Below are positions 22,900 through 35,000 of a stretch of DNA of 64,000 nucleotides, one piece after another. Position 1 is the stretch's first letter, and every line of letters begins with the position of its first letter. The notes below the pieces were generated by a model. The model ran no database searches. It saw only the letters and a program-made list of their open reading frames with translations, and was not told where the DNA came from. A program made the position numbers and the translations under genes. This DNA is from Lepiota brunneoincarnata (taxonomy: Eukaryota; Basidiomycota; Agaricomycetes; Agaricales; Agaricaceae): the NCBI GenBank assembly GCA_023014365.1, contig JAEBUN010000003.1:1-64000 (forward strand), read 5' to 3'.

Positions 22900-24102
22900 A
22901 GCTAGCTTGGGTATCAGTAGCTTTATATGTCTTCTATGGCTCAAGTTTAAGGATAAACAAGAAATTTATTGAAAGTGCAATTTGCATGAGGTGTATGTAG
23001 GGCTTAGATGGTTACATGGCAATAGGTTGTGTGTCAAGTAGATGGGCTGATTGTGAGATTGCGAGATTGATGATTGGGTATTTGCACAGACATATAGCTC
23101 AAGACAATATATATATAAATTTGGGACCACTAGGACCCAGTATAGAAAAACTATAAGCACTTGTAAAGGTATGTCGAGGGTATGTACACATCTGGGACCC
23201 AGTATAGAAAAACTGGGATCCAGCAGGTGCTCAGACCACTGCCTAAATACAATGAGAATGTATTATGAACAGTCTGGATCGAGAGGAACAAGAACAATTA
23301 TTTGACTTTACAAGATGGGTACAGGAGACCACAGACCAGTTGCAAGCACAGGAATACAAAGATGAAGAAGGGGAATACTACAATGCCATGCAGGACTTGG
23401 CAAGAGAAGCAGGAATGGAGATAACTCTGGAGGATATTCTGGAATACCCCAAGGATGAAGAAGATAGCCATGGATCAACTGATCCAACCTCCAATATGGA
23501 TTGAAGCACCAAGCGAGTGGAGACTGAGAATGGAGGAGAATCCATGGAGATAGAATTGGGAGAAGAGAATTATGAGTCAGAGGAAAGTGATGGAACATTG
23601 CACAGCAGTGGAATGGAGAACAAGGATACTGACTCATTGTAATATATAAATAACAGTAGGATGCCATCAGCTAGGATGCACATCATGGTCAAGACTGTGC
23701 AAGACAAGTAGAACAGCCCAATATCCTATAACGAGTATATAGTATCTCATAGGTATATAAGGCCTGTACAAGTAGAGATTAAAGCCTTAAGCTTTAATCT
23801 TGTTAACAGCAGGTTGTTAACCCTCTCTGCCTTAACTTGGCGTGTTCCCTCATTATCTCATTGAGTGTGATCCACTAAGCTCTGCAAGGCCAACCATCTT
23901 GGACACCTTGTAGAGTGATTGAAGGCCGTCTCCAGTTATCCTCAGATACAGGAGGAGCACAGATCATAACAGAATGTGTACAACTATTTACTAAGTAATG
24001 TAGCTCAATCGTCATTGCTAGCAGGAATATAAAAGAGTCCATAATAAAATAGCCAGGAAAAGAATGAAGGGACATTGAGCTGGACAGCTCGGCACTTTGA
24101 CA
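22900..24102 (-). mobile_element. Ty1/copia 3' LTR, interrupted
   Basis: On the minus strand the LTR begins TGTCAAAGTGCC at 24102, directly after a purine-rich GAGTGGGAG tract that follows the end of the copia pol gene. That is the expected pol-PPT-LTR order. It is cut by the solo LTR at 23261-23971. The remaining part has a TATATATATA stretch near 23110, a CAATAAA near 22965 and a repeated GGACCCAGTATAGAAAAACT word (about 23132 and 23193). The outer end of the LTR is not defined; the left coordinate is approximate. Confidence 0.6.
23261..23971 (+). mobile_element. Solo LTR of chromovirus family A
   Basis: A single LTR of 711 bp in plus orientation, flanked by the 5-bp duplication GAATG (23256-23260 and 23972-23976). 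It starts TATTATGAACAG, where intact family members read TGTTATGAACAG, and ends GATCATAACA. CpG sites are largely converted, so it is an old copy. The U3-embedded acidic ORF opens at 23265 but is cut by a stop after 79 residues. The solo state implies recombination between the two LTRs of a former full element. Confidence 0.93.
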
Positions 24103-24171
24103 CTCCCACTCAGTGAGATGTCAGTTAGGAGGCAATATGCTGAGTTGAGTGTGGAACTTGGCAAAGGCCTC
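24103..24171 (-). pseudogene. Copia pol C-terminal tail, split from 55275-56497
   Basis: On the minus strand this short stretch completes the copia RNase H end: a frame from FAKFHTQLSILPPN to a stop near 24128. It continues the sequence DIFTKALPWEA that ends at the other side of element A1, 31 kb away. The 5-bp GCCTC at 24167-24171 is repeated at 55275-55279, which proves that the two pieces were joined before A1 inserted. Confidence 0.9.
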
Positions 24172-24881
24172 TGTTATGATCCGTGCTCCTCCTGTATCTG
24201 AGGGTAACTGGAGATGGCCTTCAATCACTCTACAAGGTGTCCAAGACAGTTGGCCTTGCAGAGCTTAGTGGATCACACTCAATGAGATAATGAGGGAACA
24301 CGCCAAGTTAAGGCAGAGAGGGTTAACGACCACTGTTAACAAGATTAAAGCTTAAGGCTTTAATCTCTACTTGTACAGGCCTTATATACCTATGAGATAC
24401 TATATACTCGTTATAGGATATTGGGCTGTTCTACTTGTCTTGCACAGTCTTGACCATGATGTGCATCCTAGCTGATGGCATCCTACTGTTATTTATATAT
24501 TACAATGAGTCAGTATCCTTGTTCTCCATTCCACTGCTGTGCAATGTTCCATCACTTTCCTCTGACTCATAATTCTCTTCTCCCAATTCTATCTCCATGG
24601 ATTCTCCTCCATTCTCAGTCTCCACTCTCTTGGTGCTTCAATCCATATTGGAGGTTGGATCAGTTGATCCATGGCTATCTTCTTCATCCTTGGGGTATTC
24701 CAGAATATCCTCCAGAGTTATCTCCATTCCTGCTTCTCTTGCCAAGTCCTGCATGGTGTTGTAGTATTCCCCTTCTTCATCTTTGTATTCCTGTGCTTGC
24801 AACTGGTCTGTGGTCTCCTGTACCCATCTTGTAAAGTTGAATAATTGTTCTTGTTCCTCTTGATCCAGACTGTTCATAACA
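24172..24881 (-). repeat. A1 3' LTR (710 bp)
   Basis: Plus-strand ends are TGTTATGATC..TTCATAACA. Inside the element it is followed by TTATCCCCC, the complement of a polypurine tract. It has an extra G in that tract compared with A2. The U3 ORF is present but its C-terminal half is cut by a stop. It differs from the 5' LTR by many changes and by an 18-bp length difference near 24447, consistent with great age. Confidence 0.92.
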
Positions 24882-26349
24882 TTATCCCCCTTTGTAAGGT
24901 CTGATGTCCTCATCAGACATATCCTCAGTATAATCTGACAGAATCTCCTGTGATGTTTGATTTGGTGACAGGGTCCCAGTCGTAGTAGGGGTTGGGTTCT
25001 GGAGAGTCACTTCAATAACTTGGTGGCCTGGGGATGGCGGGTCATGGGTGAGGTTGATGACAAGGGGTTCTCTGGAGCAAGTGGTGACAGGTGTGTTGAA
25101 GGACCAATTCAGAAAGTTGGTGGCTTCTACCAGTAGATGTGGTAGTGGCGTTGGTGGGCAGAATGATGACGGGGGCACCTTGAATTTGGGTGCGGAGGGG
25201 TTTGGCTGAGGTGGGGTGCTGCTTGGTGTCTGCAATAATGTGTCGAATATTGTTGTTTGTGGTTTTGCATGTGAGGGATCGAGCTCTGCTTGGTATTCCT
25301 CATGGGTGGTGATACAGGCCAGGTACCATACTTGTGGGTTGATGCTGGTAAGGGTTTCTTTCACAGTGCTTCTCATAATGGCTAGGGGCAATCTTTTGAT
25401 ATTATTGACATTGGTAGCACAGGCATCCTGCCTTGATATGGCCAAATCGATGGCAGCAATTGCAGCAAGTTCTGGTGTTGGATAAGTGATTGGTGGTAGT
25501 CCCAGTGGGGGCATCATTAGAAGCAGATATAACTTGTATAGCACTTGGTGGTTGGTTATTCATATCCACCATGGGAGGGTTGGAAGGTTGGGTGGTAGTC
25601 CTGATAGGTAGGACAGGGCAGGTCCTGACTTCTGCTTCCATTGCTCAGGCTTGGGATCAGACTCTCAAACAGGAATTTGGTGAGAGTGGTTGATAACATG
25701 GCAGAAATGGTAGTGCAGTCCTGTTCCTCTGTTGTGCTAGAAAGAATAGTGGTGCATAGTTCTTGGAATTCTGTTGTTCAGTCGTAGATGAGGCACATGT
25801 GCTACAGAAGAGCAGTAAATATCTTCCAGCAGGTGTCGACCAGGGGTACCATCGCTGGACTGTGTTTAAGATGGGTTCTGGTAATATGAAAGGGAACTTC
25901 ATGTAAAAGGATGGATTGTATTTCAGGTTGATTGGAGGGAAGGAAGGTATGCCGGATGATATAAGGACTGTTGGTCCTGTCTGGTTGGTTGTTAATGGTA
26001 TCGGTGGCAGGGCCAGTTTGGCTATTTCCTGTGATGTGGTTCACCAGGGATATGATTCTTTCCCAGATGAGAAGGTGTCCATCATTGTCTGGCTCTGGGA
26101 GGTTTGGAGTGGTTGCTCAAGTGTTTGGTGGTTGGGTCATTGGTGGGGCTGTCTAGTTTGTGGGCCCTTTTATATTCTTCAATGATTTCCTTGGTGTTCT
26201 CCAGGTTTGCTTCTGGTTCCCAGGAGTCCTCAGTGGGAAGGTATCCTTTCCATCTGACTGGGAATTGATACTTGTTCTAGAATCTTCTGTAGCGCAGTAT
26301 TGACTCAACCTCGTATTCTTCTTCTCCATTGACAAGGTCAGGAGGCGGT
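24882..26349 (-). pseudogene. A1 accessory ORF region and chromodomain end
   Basis: The minus-strand fragment 25544-24882 matches the accessory ORF of A2 (shared DYTEDMSDEDIRPY near 24900). Around 25400-25440 the relic of the zinc-knuckle frame reads CNCCHRFGHIKAGCLCYQC. From about 26350 to 26160 the sequence matches the chromodomain part of pol (LENTKEIIEE-like, degraded). Several stops and shifts are present. The fragment ends at 26349, where element B is inserted. Confidence 0.85.
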
Positions 26350-27633
26350 GAAAAGGTAGAAACGTTCGTATGTTTTAATATGGATAGTGGGCTTGTTTTC
26401 ACTAAGCTTAGCCGAAATTCGATAAGCTTAAGCTAATACAAGTGGAATGAGATAGATAAGGAACAGTTTCGTCTTTTAGGGTGTTCTGGGGGTGCGTTCT
26501 GACAGCGAAATTCAAGAGAGTAGTGTTTTAGAGGTTAACGAACAGCCGTTGCAGTTATCTTAGCCGTACGGTGCAACAATGAAAGGACAATCCCTGTCAA
26601 TTCAAAGCGCGGGGTCTCTAGTCTCTGGTCTCTGGTCTCTGTCTCTGTCTCTGTCTCTAGCACTCTGGAACTCTAAACTCTGAACTCTGGTCTCTGTCTC
26701 TGTCTCTGGGTTGGTCGACGACCGAAGAATTCACACTTAACGACGCACACTAAATAGCCCTCTGAAACCGTTCTTGATCACGGCTCGCAGACTTGCGTGT
26801 GGAAGCGGGGGTGAGACCTCTTGCTTCTCCACGAACAAGTGCGACCGTATTTATATTGTTTAGATACATACGAGAGATAGTAAATATGAAATAGAAAACA
26901 ATAAGCTTAATTGTTACAGGCACTGTAGAACATTTTGGAAGGTTCGGCAGCATTTCTACCTTGCCCTGGGTTATGGGTTTTTCTCTGATTAACGAATGGC
27001 AATCCAGCCAGACGTGTTTCGTGCTCGTCTGCATTATTCTGCGTCCACGCGAGCGCGTTAAGACTCCGGATCAATTATGATCGGAATGTATAGCGGATGG
27101 ACAGTCCCTTGATCCGTTGTAATTAATCTCAGTTAAGCAATAGGCCGAGGTGCCGGGACCCACAAAGCACTCGTTAATTAGGAGTCTTTGATATTTCTAG
27201 GGTTTTGGGCATCGGGTGTCGCCTCCCGAACGTTGAACGTTCCGTTCCGTGGTCCGGTCATCATTATTGGGCTCGCTTTCGACGTAATACTCCTGCGACA
27301 GCCGCTAGGTACATTCTTTATATTCAAACGCATCCGGGTTCATCAGAAAACTGCTCATAAGGTCCCTTGATGCGACCGGAGTATACTCGATAGACTATGT
27401 AGAGTCCTGAATCCCTCTGGAAAGCGTTCCGACAGTTTGGTTCACTAAGCTTAGTGATAATGAACTGGTTTGAACACTTCCAAGGCTCGAATATCCTCAA
27501 TTCGGTCGAACTGGCTACTACGGGACATAGTACCAATCCTCTATAGAGTTCTTTAATGATATAGCCAATGATTCTATGTAGAGAATCATTCCGGAGTACA
27601 GAATTCATGTATAGACGTGAAATCGGCGTATCA
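26350..27633 (-). repeat. Element B 3' LTR (1284 bp)
   Basis: It starts TGAAAAGG and ends GGCGTATCA on the plus strand. It contains four TAAGCTTA palindromes (26403, 26423, 26902, 27446) and a cluster of TCTCTGTC/TCTCTGGT simple repeats at about 26615-26710. It is almost identical to 38950-40235. Confidence 0.95.
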
Positions 27634-27644
27634 TCTCCCCCTAA
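27634..27644 (-). promoter_or_regulatory. Element B polypurine tract
   Basis: On the minus strand TTAGGGGGAGA lies directly against the 3' LTR. This is the expected primer site for second-strand DNA synthesis and fixes the element's orientation. Confidence 0.85.
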
Positions 27645-27958
27645 CCAATTGCTGACTGTCCTCAGTCATTATCTCCTTCAAATTCGCAGTATCTGAGTCT
27701 CTCTGACGCGCTCTATGGTCTAGAACGTTCACCAGCTTCGAGGGTAGCGCACTTTCGCTAAGCTTATTCCAAATGATGTCAGGTCACCGAGTTTAAATGT
27801 ATAGATCAACTTCTTGTTGCTATAGCTTAAATTTTTATCTCTTTATTGGGTCTTTTAAATGTCCCAAGGTCTCGTTTCCTCTCTTTCGTTCTCCCTCTCA
27901 CTCTTTATTCGTTTTATCCTGCTCGCAGATCACTCCTTAACGCCCACTTCTATCAACA

Positions 27959-29997
27959 ATGGACAGAAACACGCGCAGCAGCAAACGTGCCCGATACGAA
28001 GTAGACACGGACTCCTCCTCTGGTGAGTAGAGTTCGTGTTACAATCATCTTTGTTTTTCCTCACACTGTCCTCAGACTACGCTGGGCCTAGCACTGCCCC
28101 TCCGGCCTCTCAGGACGCGCCCTCTTCGTCGATTGCGCAACGTAAGTCTCTTTTCTCTCGCTCTCGTTGTTTTCCTCATGCTTTCTTTGTCCTTAGGTCT
28201 CACTATTCGCCTCCCGGCACGTCGCAACCTCCTTCCTCAATGGGAACCACCAGCACCACGTGTTAGGAGAGCTAGAGGAGGGCGAGTGGGACGAGGAGCT
28301 TGCGGAAATTGCCAGGGAGGTGTGGATAGGACCCCTCCCCCACCGTACTTGCCGCCCCGCGAACCAACCCCTCGGCCGGCCACTCCCCTGTCCACTCCTG
28401 TGCCGCGACGCGTCATCTCGATCGCGTCACTGTGCAATCCAACTGACGAGAGTTCTGCCGGATTGTCCGCAGAACTTTCGTTAGGTATCCCTGTCGGCGG
28501 GCCCTCTGGTGGATTATCCACAGAGGCTCCGTCCAGTTCAATGTTGCTGCCCCCTCTCGCCGTCTCTCTGCGCACCCTGGACGGTGAAGGCTCGCTGGTG
28601 CTCCCTCCCCTGGGTATTGCGTCAGGTTCAGAGGTGCCGGGCCCTTCAACAAACCGCCCCTCCTCTCCTGTAGCCTCTTCGGCTACTTCTACGCGTAAGC
28701 TTAAGCCTTTTTCTGCTTATTTCTCCGCTCCTGCTAATAGTGTGCCTCATAGCTCGTATCCCTGCCGCTCTCAAAGGCAAGCAACGTGCACAGTCATCTG
28801 CACCGCCCCCGTCGCCTCTGTTCCTGGCGAGTTCAAATTCGCCATCGCATTCTCCGGTCCCAGAGGTCTCCCAAGAAGACCTCTTCAAAATTTTTAACTG
28901 GTCCTCTACCCTGGTCGAGCGGAACGCATTGGCCTCTCCCAGGTGTCCTACGCCCTCGCTTCCTCACTTGGCTTCTGCTTCAGTCGAGTCTCTCCCAAGT
29001 CCCGCGGAGGCCTCGCCTTCTCCAGATTTGGAGCTCCTCTTGGAGCCTTCACCTGTTCCCCAGGAGCCGGCATTCGTTTTTCAAGACTCATTCTTAGCTT
29101 CTCCAACCCCCGTCCCCTCTCATTTGCCGAGCCCAGTGGTCCCAGACACATCCCAGTCCTTGCCTCCCCAAGCTGGACCTTCAGGGTCGCGTCGCGCGCG
29201 CGTAACCCTACCAAAGAAAAGCTCTAACACGCGCCCAAAGAAATATACTCCCCGGGCGCGCATCCGACGTTCTGAAGCCAAAATAATCCGGGATCATGGA
29301 TACCGGCACCCAGTCCCGCTCTTTTGTGAGGACTTTTCTAGGCTGCTGGCAGCTAGCCAGCTTTCGGTACGTTCTCCAAGTTTTTCTCGTGTTTCCTTAT
29401 TAACTGTTTTGCCCCTTCCCTAGTACGTGCCGCCTCGGTCTCGGTGCACTACTTGCGCCGCTCGTAAGTTGGAGTGCGAGCCTCTGGGTAAGGGTAAGAA
29501 GTGTCGCAGCTGCGACCTGTACAACTACCCCTGTACCTTCGCAGACCATCCGCGAGTCTCGGCTGGCGTTGCGAACGCCCTGGTCACATCCTCACTGACC
29601 AGTGAATACCGTAAGTTTCTCTGTTCACTGTTTTTCCCATTTATTCACTTTTTATTTCCCAGATCTTGCTGCCTTCGCACGTGTTGCGTCCTCCAGCTTG
29701 GTCAGTCTGGAGGCCAATCGTGTTGCCTACGAGGCATCGGCCTTCCACCACCGCCGTGTAATCTACCAGTTCGTCCAGGAGATGCAAGCTACCAGGACGG
29801 CCTTGGACGGTAACGACGTGGCATTCGTGGAGATGGGTATGGCCGAGTCCCTCGAAGACGTCCAGGCGTTCTTCGAGTTTGCTGACAACTTTCCGGGGGT
29901 CCCGACATACGAAGAATTCGAGGAGCTCAAATCGCTCCTCTTCCTCGCTTTCCCGATGACTCAGGATCCGGAGTCTGTCTTGGAGGACTTGAACTAG
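27959..29997 (+). CDS. Zn2Cys6-cluster protein encoded antisense in element B
   Basis: Six exons (27959-28022, 28076-28141, 28197-28694, 28753-29366, 29424-29610, 29663-29997) joined by canonical GT-AG introns of 51-58 nt give an unbroken 587-residue protein. Residues about 1-410 are Ser/Pro-rich and disordered, with a basic patch near 29190-29290 (PKKYTPRARIRRSEAKII). Exon 5 encodes a binuclear zinc cluster with the spacing C-x2-C-x6-C-x8-C-x2-C-x6-C (CTTCAARKLEC .. CRSCDLYNYPC), exactly the fungal Zn2Cys6 DNA-binding pattern. The last about 110 residues are helical and acidic. It lies between pol and the 3' LTR of B, transcribed against gag-pol. A C/T-rich promoter precedes the ATG. The third intron opens with GTAAGCTTA, a copy of the element's repeated palindrome. 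DNA binding is inferred from the motif; target and function are unknown. Confidence 0.85.
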
Positions 29998-30618
29998 TGC
30001 CTGCTTCCCTTTCCTCTCTTGAATGTAATATATCCTCTTGTCCTGTATATAGTTACATTTCGCTTAACGATTCTTGTCTCTTGGTATCTTTCTGAGTTAA
30101 GCTTAAGGCCCTTCTGGAATATCCCAAGCTAAGCTAAGGCTTCCAGCCGCTTATACGCTCATCAGATATTTCTCTGATACTTCTGCTATGTTTATTGACA
30201 TCTCAGCGCGCCACGATTCGACATGTGTAGTGAACCGGTCATCCATTCCGGCTTCATTTACAAGCCCGAACCCGAACCAGCCTGTACACGGGGTTTGACG
30301 CGCCATTTGCGCCACTTGGGGCCCGTCTCCCCCTAGCCAAATTGAAATCGGTGCCCTCACCGTTCCATCCGAATCCCTGTGCACACTGATAACCGCGAGA
30401 CCCTGGCGACCTGTTACCCAATAAGGCAACTGTGGTTCAGCTAGTCTGTCGAAGGCTGGCTACTCAAGATTACAGGTTTCCTAGGCCTCTCAGGTCATAA
30501 GCTTAGGGTGGAGGGTGCTCTTTATCCACTTGTCATGATTCGTCATCACTGCCGACAGCCTTTTCTTATAAAAGCGAGGGAGCGACGTCTCATTCTAGCA
30601 GACACTCTTCGTAAGAAA
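29998..30618 (+). promoter_or_regulatory. Spacer and TATA promoter between antisense genes
   Basis: A T-rich 3' flank of the Zn2Cys6 gene is followed by two TAAGCTTA palindromes (30098 and 30498). A TATAAAAG box lies at 30567-30574, 45-52 bp before the start codon at 30619. No convincing gene lies in the spacer on either strand. Confidence 0.6.
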
Positions 30619-31967
30619 ATGGCTTCTTCAATCCCCAACCTTCAAGTCGAGCTCGACGATCTCATCAGCAACACCAAAGGTCGTCTTCAGCGCCTGCAAA
30701 ACGGTCAAGTCGCTCGTCCCCTCGTCGAGAAGGCTCTCCTCGCATTCGACGCCCCTGGGGTATGTCTATTCTTTTCATGCTTCTCTCGCTGTTCCTCAAT
30801 CATTTCTAGTCTGCTTATATTGAAGCGTTATCGGAGGATAATGAAGCTATCAAGCTTCATGTCAACCAAGACTACGTCTTCCGTATTCGCAAGCTCTACA
30901 AAATTTACCAAAACAACTACCATTCGTCTTATGAGATGCCCGCGATCTATAAGGCGCTCTCTGAATGCTGTAGCCGCATTAATCGCGTCCGCTCTGAAGA
31001 ATCCCACAAAACCCGTACCGAAGAGGCTCAGAACCCGTTGTCCACGACTGGCTCTACTTCCTCCAATGTTGCCGAAGGCTCTGCTGTCCCCAAATGCGTA
31101 AGCTTAGCGTTCTTTTGGCTTCAAATCGTCTTCTCATGCATAAGCTTAGCCTCGCAAGGGTCGCAAGGCCCCTATCTCTGCTGCTGTTGTGGTAGACACC
31201 GATACCGAGCCTGCAGAGAGTATGAATAGTGCCTCCAACTCCCGAGCAACTGGTGCTGACACGGTAATCTAGCTGCTTCTCAACCTATTACATTGGCTGA
31301 GATCATCGCTCGCCTTCAGGACATGATGGTCGACGAGGAGGTCTCTCAAGCTATCGTCGAAGAGGTTCGTGTAGTTCCGCCTTATCGCAAGCGTCGTTTG
31401 TCTACCTCCGACGTGGTGCGCCAGCTCCACTCCCCCCAACCACTGATTCTGACTTCCTCTCTCTCTAGGAGACTGTCAAAAAGTCCTCATCGTCTAAAGG
31501 CTCTGTCCGTCTTCTTCCCTATTGTCAAGTTCCCAATATGAACACTAAACACTGCTGTTATGTCCGGGCTGAACAGGTTCTAGCCAAAGCCAGCGCCAAT
31601 ACTGCCAAACGCGCCCGTACCGAGTCTGCTTCTGATGAGCGCACCTTCGCAGGCTTATCCGGTGGGCAATTTCTCACTTCTGTTCGTTAAGCTTAGCGGT
31701 TCTGACACTTTTCCCGGGCAGCTCGTTTGCTCCAGGAACTCCAAAACCTCCTGTCTCACTCTCGCGACGAGTACGAGTCTGAATCTCGCAGTGACGACGC
31801 TCGGTCTGTCAAATGCGACCTCAATTCGCTCAGCCTGGGACTTCATCGAGGCTATTCCCTCGCTCGAAGCTAACTTAAAGAGGTTCCAATTCCTCATTCA
31901 AGAGCGCATCCGTCTCAAAAGTCTTTTGCGCAACCTCTCCGACTTGGACAAGCCCCTCCCCACTTAA
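30619..31967 (+). CDS. Helical protein of unknown function, antisense in element B
   Basis: I do not recognise this protein. Exons: 30619-30759, 30810-31097, 31150-31263, 31320-31364, from 31469, and further ones to a TAA at 31965. The N-terminus (ELDDLISNTKGRLQRLQNGQ, then IYQNNYHSSYEMPAIYKAL) is predicted helical and may form coiled coils; a basic PRKGRKA follows. The C-terminal part (FIEAIPSLEANLKRFQFLIQ) is again helical. The 52-nt intron 31098-31149 both begins and ends with the palindrome (GTAAGCTTAG..ATAAGCTTAG), and the stop codon is the first triplet of another copy. One extra base near 31826 breaks the last exon. It is convergent with pol, 77 bp away. It could work with the Zn2Cys6 protein, but that is inferred only from proximity. 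Confidence 0.65.
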
Positions 31968-32044
31968 GCTTAACGCTTTTACAGTCCCTAGGATAGTTTT
32001 CCGTCGATAAGTAGATAGTTCTGTCCACAATATCAGGTTTTTTT

Positions 32045-35000
32045 CTATCCTTCCAACTCTTCCGGCTCCCATCTGTCACTAGGCTCATCCTCAGTAGTCT
32101 CCTCCAGGGTCTTCAGTCCCTCTGGCGACAGATCTATCAACTCTTGTAATTCCGGCGGCAACGGTATATGTTTCCTGGCTAAGTAGGGAATTACTCTGAA
32201 CGCCGCCACTTTATTCTGCCATACCGAACCATCCAACTCTGCCAGGATATAAGATCCTCCCTTTGATCTAGATATGACCACCATGGGTCCTAGATACCTG
32301 GGTTTCATCTTCCTGTCTGCTGAGCTCTCTATAGCCGTATTTCTCACTAATACTAAATCTCCCGCGCCGAAGCGATAGTCTTTTATCTTATGCGCTGCTT
32401 GCCGTTCCATTTCCCAAGCCTTGCTAAGCTTAGTGTCTGAAACACGCTGACGCATCTCCTCAACATGCCGAACATGTTTTGCCAAAGCCTGAGCTCGATA
32501 TCCTATCAACTCGGCCGTGGTCAAGTACTTATTCGGTAGCTGCACCAGCCAAGTGGCCTCTTTGACATCCAAAGGTAGCGTCGGGTGCGCTCCGGTTACC
32601 AAAAAGTACGGGGAACACCCCATTCCTTTTCTAATGGTGATCCGATCTGCCCACATAACGTGCGGTAGGTGCCAATACCACTTTTTGACGTCTCCATCTG
32701 TAGCTTTGTACAACATTTGTCGCACATCCCAGTGGGGTCGCTCAATAATCCCGTTCGCTTTGGAATTGTAAGGAGATATCGTTACTCCCTTTATCCCATA
32801 TTTTTCTTCCAGCCATCGAACAGCTTTCTTAAATGGAGAACCGTTGTCCGTGACAATCTTCACTATACAGCCCCATCGGCAAATGATATCTTCGAATAAC
32901 CACTGCGCGATCGAACTGGCGTTCTCTTTTCTCAACGCCTTTGCCTCCATCCAAGATGACAGTCCACACCTTCCATGCACAATATAACTACACCCATTAG
33001 AACTTGGCGTCATATGTAGTGTGTCCACATGTAGCACTTGGAATATCGACGGCGTGGGCGTTACTATTGGCGGCGTCTCGATGATCACCTTTTGCCGTTG
33101 CTGGCATAGATGGCACGATTGCACATACCAAGCTACGTCTCCTTCAACTTCCGGCCACCAGAACCTCTGCGTTATAAGCTTAGTGGTTGCGTATATTCCT
33201 CTGTGCCCTAGGAAGTCGTGGCTGGCTCGCAACATATACATACGTTGCTCCTTATCCACTACTAGCTGATGCTGACCACTAGGACTCGTCCTATACAGCC
33301 TCCCCTCTTTATCCAAGAAGAAATGCTCTACCATATGCTTAAGCTTACGCAGATCTGGCTCATCCAAGCCTTCAGCTGCGCTACTGCCCCCTGTTTTCAG
33401 GTATTCCCTGACTTTGGGTATCCTTTCATCTTGTATTCGCGCTGTATCTGTCCTGCGCGACTCATCATATGTTTCCTCTATCTCGGCCGACTTTTCCTCT
33501 TCGAAACCTGGCACTAGCCTGACATCCGTCATTAAGCTTAGTACTTGTCGATGGTTTTCTGGACAGGCTGGGTCTTCTATAACCCTAAGCTTAGCCTGTT
33601 GTTCATCCAAGTACTCTTCCCGGGCTTGATCCAGCTCATACTCAAAATCATACACATCACGCGCCAGACCCTGGTTGAAGCCAGAGCGACTGTCGATCTC
33701 ATCGCAGAAGGCTTCCAAGGGTAAAGGATCTGCGGCCCCTGGATCTTCTTTGATCAGTTCGAACTCCTCTCCTTCATCCTCGGATCCATCGTCGAAGCGA
33801 CGGGCTGTCTCATCACCGGGATAGTAGCGTCGCCTGGACAGTCCGTCCAGTCCAAAGTTCTTCCCTTCTTTGTGTACTAGCGTGAAGTGGAACGACCTAA
33901 TGAAGTCCACCCAGCGGTTTACTGTGGCGTTCGGGAGCTTCCCTGGGTTGTTTAACATCCCGAAGAGAAACTTCGCATCCGTCTCCACCACTAAGTTTCT
34001 TGATCCCCACAGTAAATATTTCTCTTGTTCCAGCACCATTCTTAAGCCGCATAGCTCTCGCTTGGGCTGAGAGTATCTCTGCTGTCTTTCATCCAATAAT
34101 ATTGACCCAAACTTCACATAATGTATAAGCTTAGCGTCTTCTCCATCTCTCTGATATATGTAGTATCCCACCGCCCTCCATGAGGTATCCACGGCTACTA
34201 CTATGGGTTGTTTACTCGGAAATTCGGGGTTCCTGGTCGGGAAACAGCACTGAATCGCATCTTTCAGCTCCTGCTGCGCTTTCCGTTCGTTTTCTCCCCA
34301 CTCAAACTCTTGCCCTTTTTTAAGCTTTTCGTACAGAGGTGCCGCTATGGCTATGAACTTTGGGATATGATTCCTGCAGCGCGTAGCTGTTCCTAGAAAA
34401 CCCCTTAGCTTGGAGACATTCTCGCAATCCCCCCATCTTAATATCTTCCCAATGGTGTCTGTAGCAGGCAACCGTCCTTTATATGAGCATTCAAAACCCA
34501 CCACGGTGATTTCATCAGCGCAGATAGTCGTCTTGGGCCCAGAGAAGGTCCCTCCTACGTATTTCATCCTCTGTAGAATCCTATTGACGGTCTGCATGTG
34601 TTCCCATACAAATCTTCGGATCCCTGGGTTCTCTTTCAACGTCTCTTCCGTGCCATCTGGCAACTCATATCTAGTTTTCGGCCCTCTGATAGGTACATCA
34701 TCTATGTACGGCATCGTGTATTCTGGTATCTCACTGGCTAGGATCGCTGTTACATCCTCATGGAATATAGGCACTGAGTTGGTCCATCCCATGGGTAATG
34801 TCACTAAGCGTAGCGCTCCAAAAGGCGTCTGGAACGTTGTTAAGTCCCGAGACGACTCAGCTAACAGTCGCTCGTCATAGCCAACATATAGATCCAGAAT
34901 GCCTCCGCAAGCTCTGCCTGCGAAGTGCATCGCCAAATCTTCCGTTGCTGGCGGCAGTCCTGAATGCGCTATCGTCACTCTGTTCAGCGGCTCCAAGCTG

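Noticed and set aside
23261..23971. The MNSLDREEQEQLFDF reading frame as an independent host gene
   Set aside because: The same sequence recurs in all family-A LTRs with LTR termini and target duplications, so it belongs to the LTR.
26615..26710. TCTCTGTC/TCTCTGG clusters in the B LTR as a CRISPR-like array
   Set aside because: This is a low-complexity simple repeat without spacers, present identically in both LTRs.
28237..28575. Minus-strand open frames under the zinc-cluster gene
   Set aside because: They are shadows of the spliced plus-strand gene, which has clean intron borders and a zinc-cluster motif; the minus frames lack both.
30151..30429. A 92-residue minus-strand frame in the spacer between the antisense genes
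   Set aside because: No motif, no homologous counterpart in the window, and it lies in what looks like terminator and promoter DNA.
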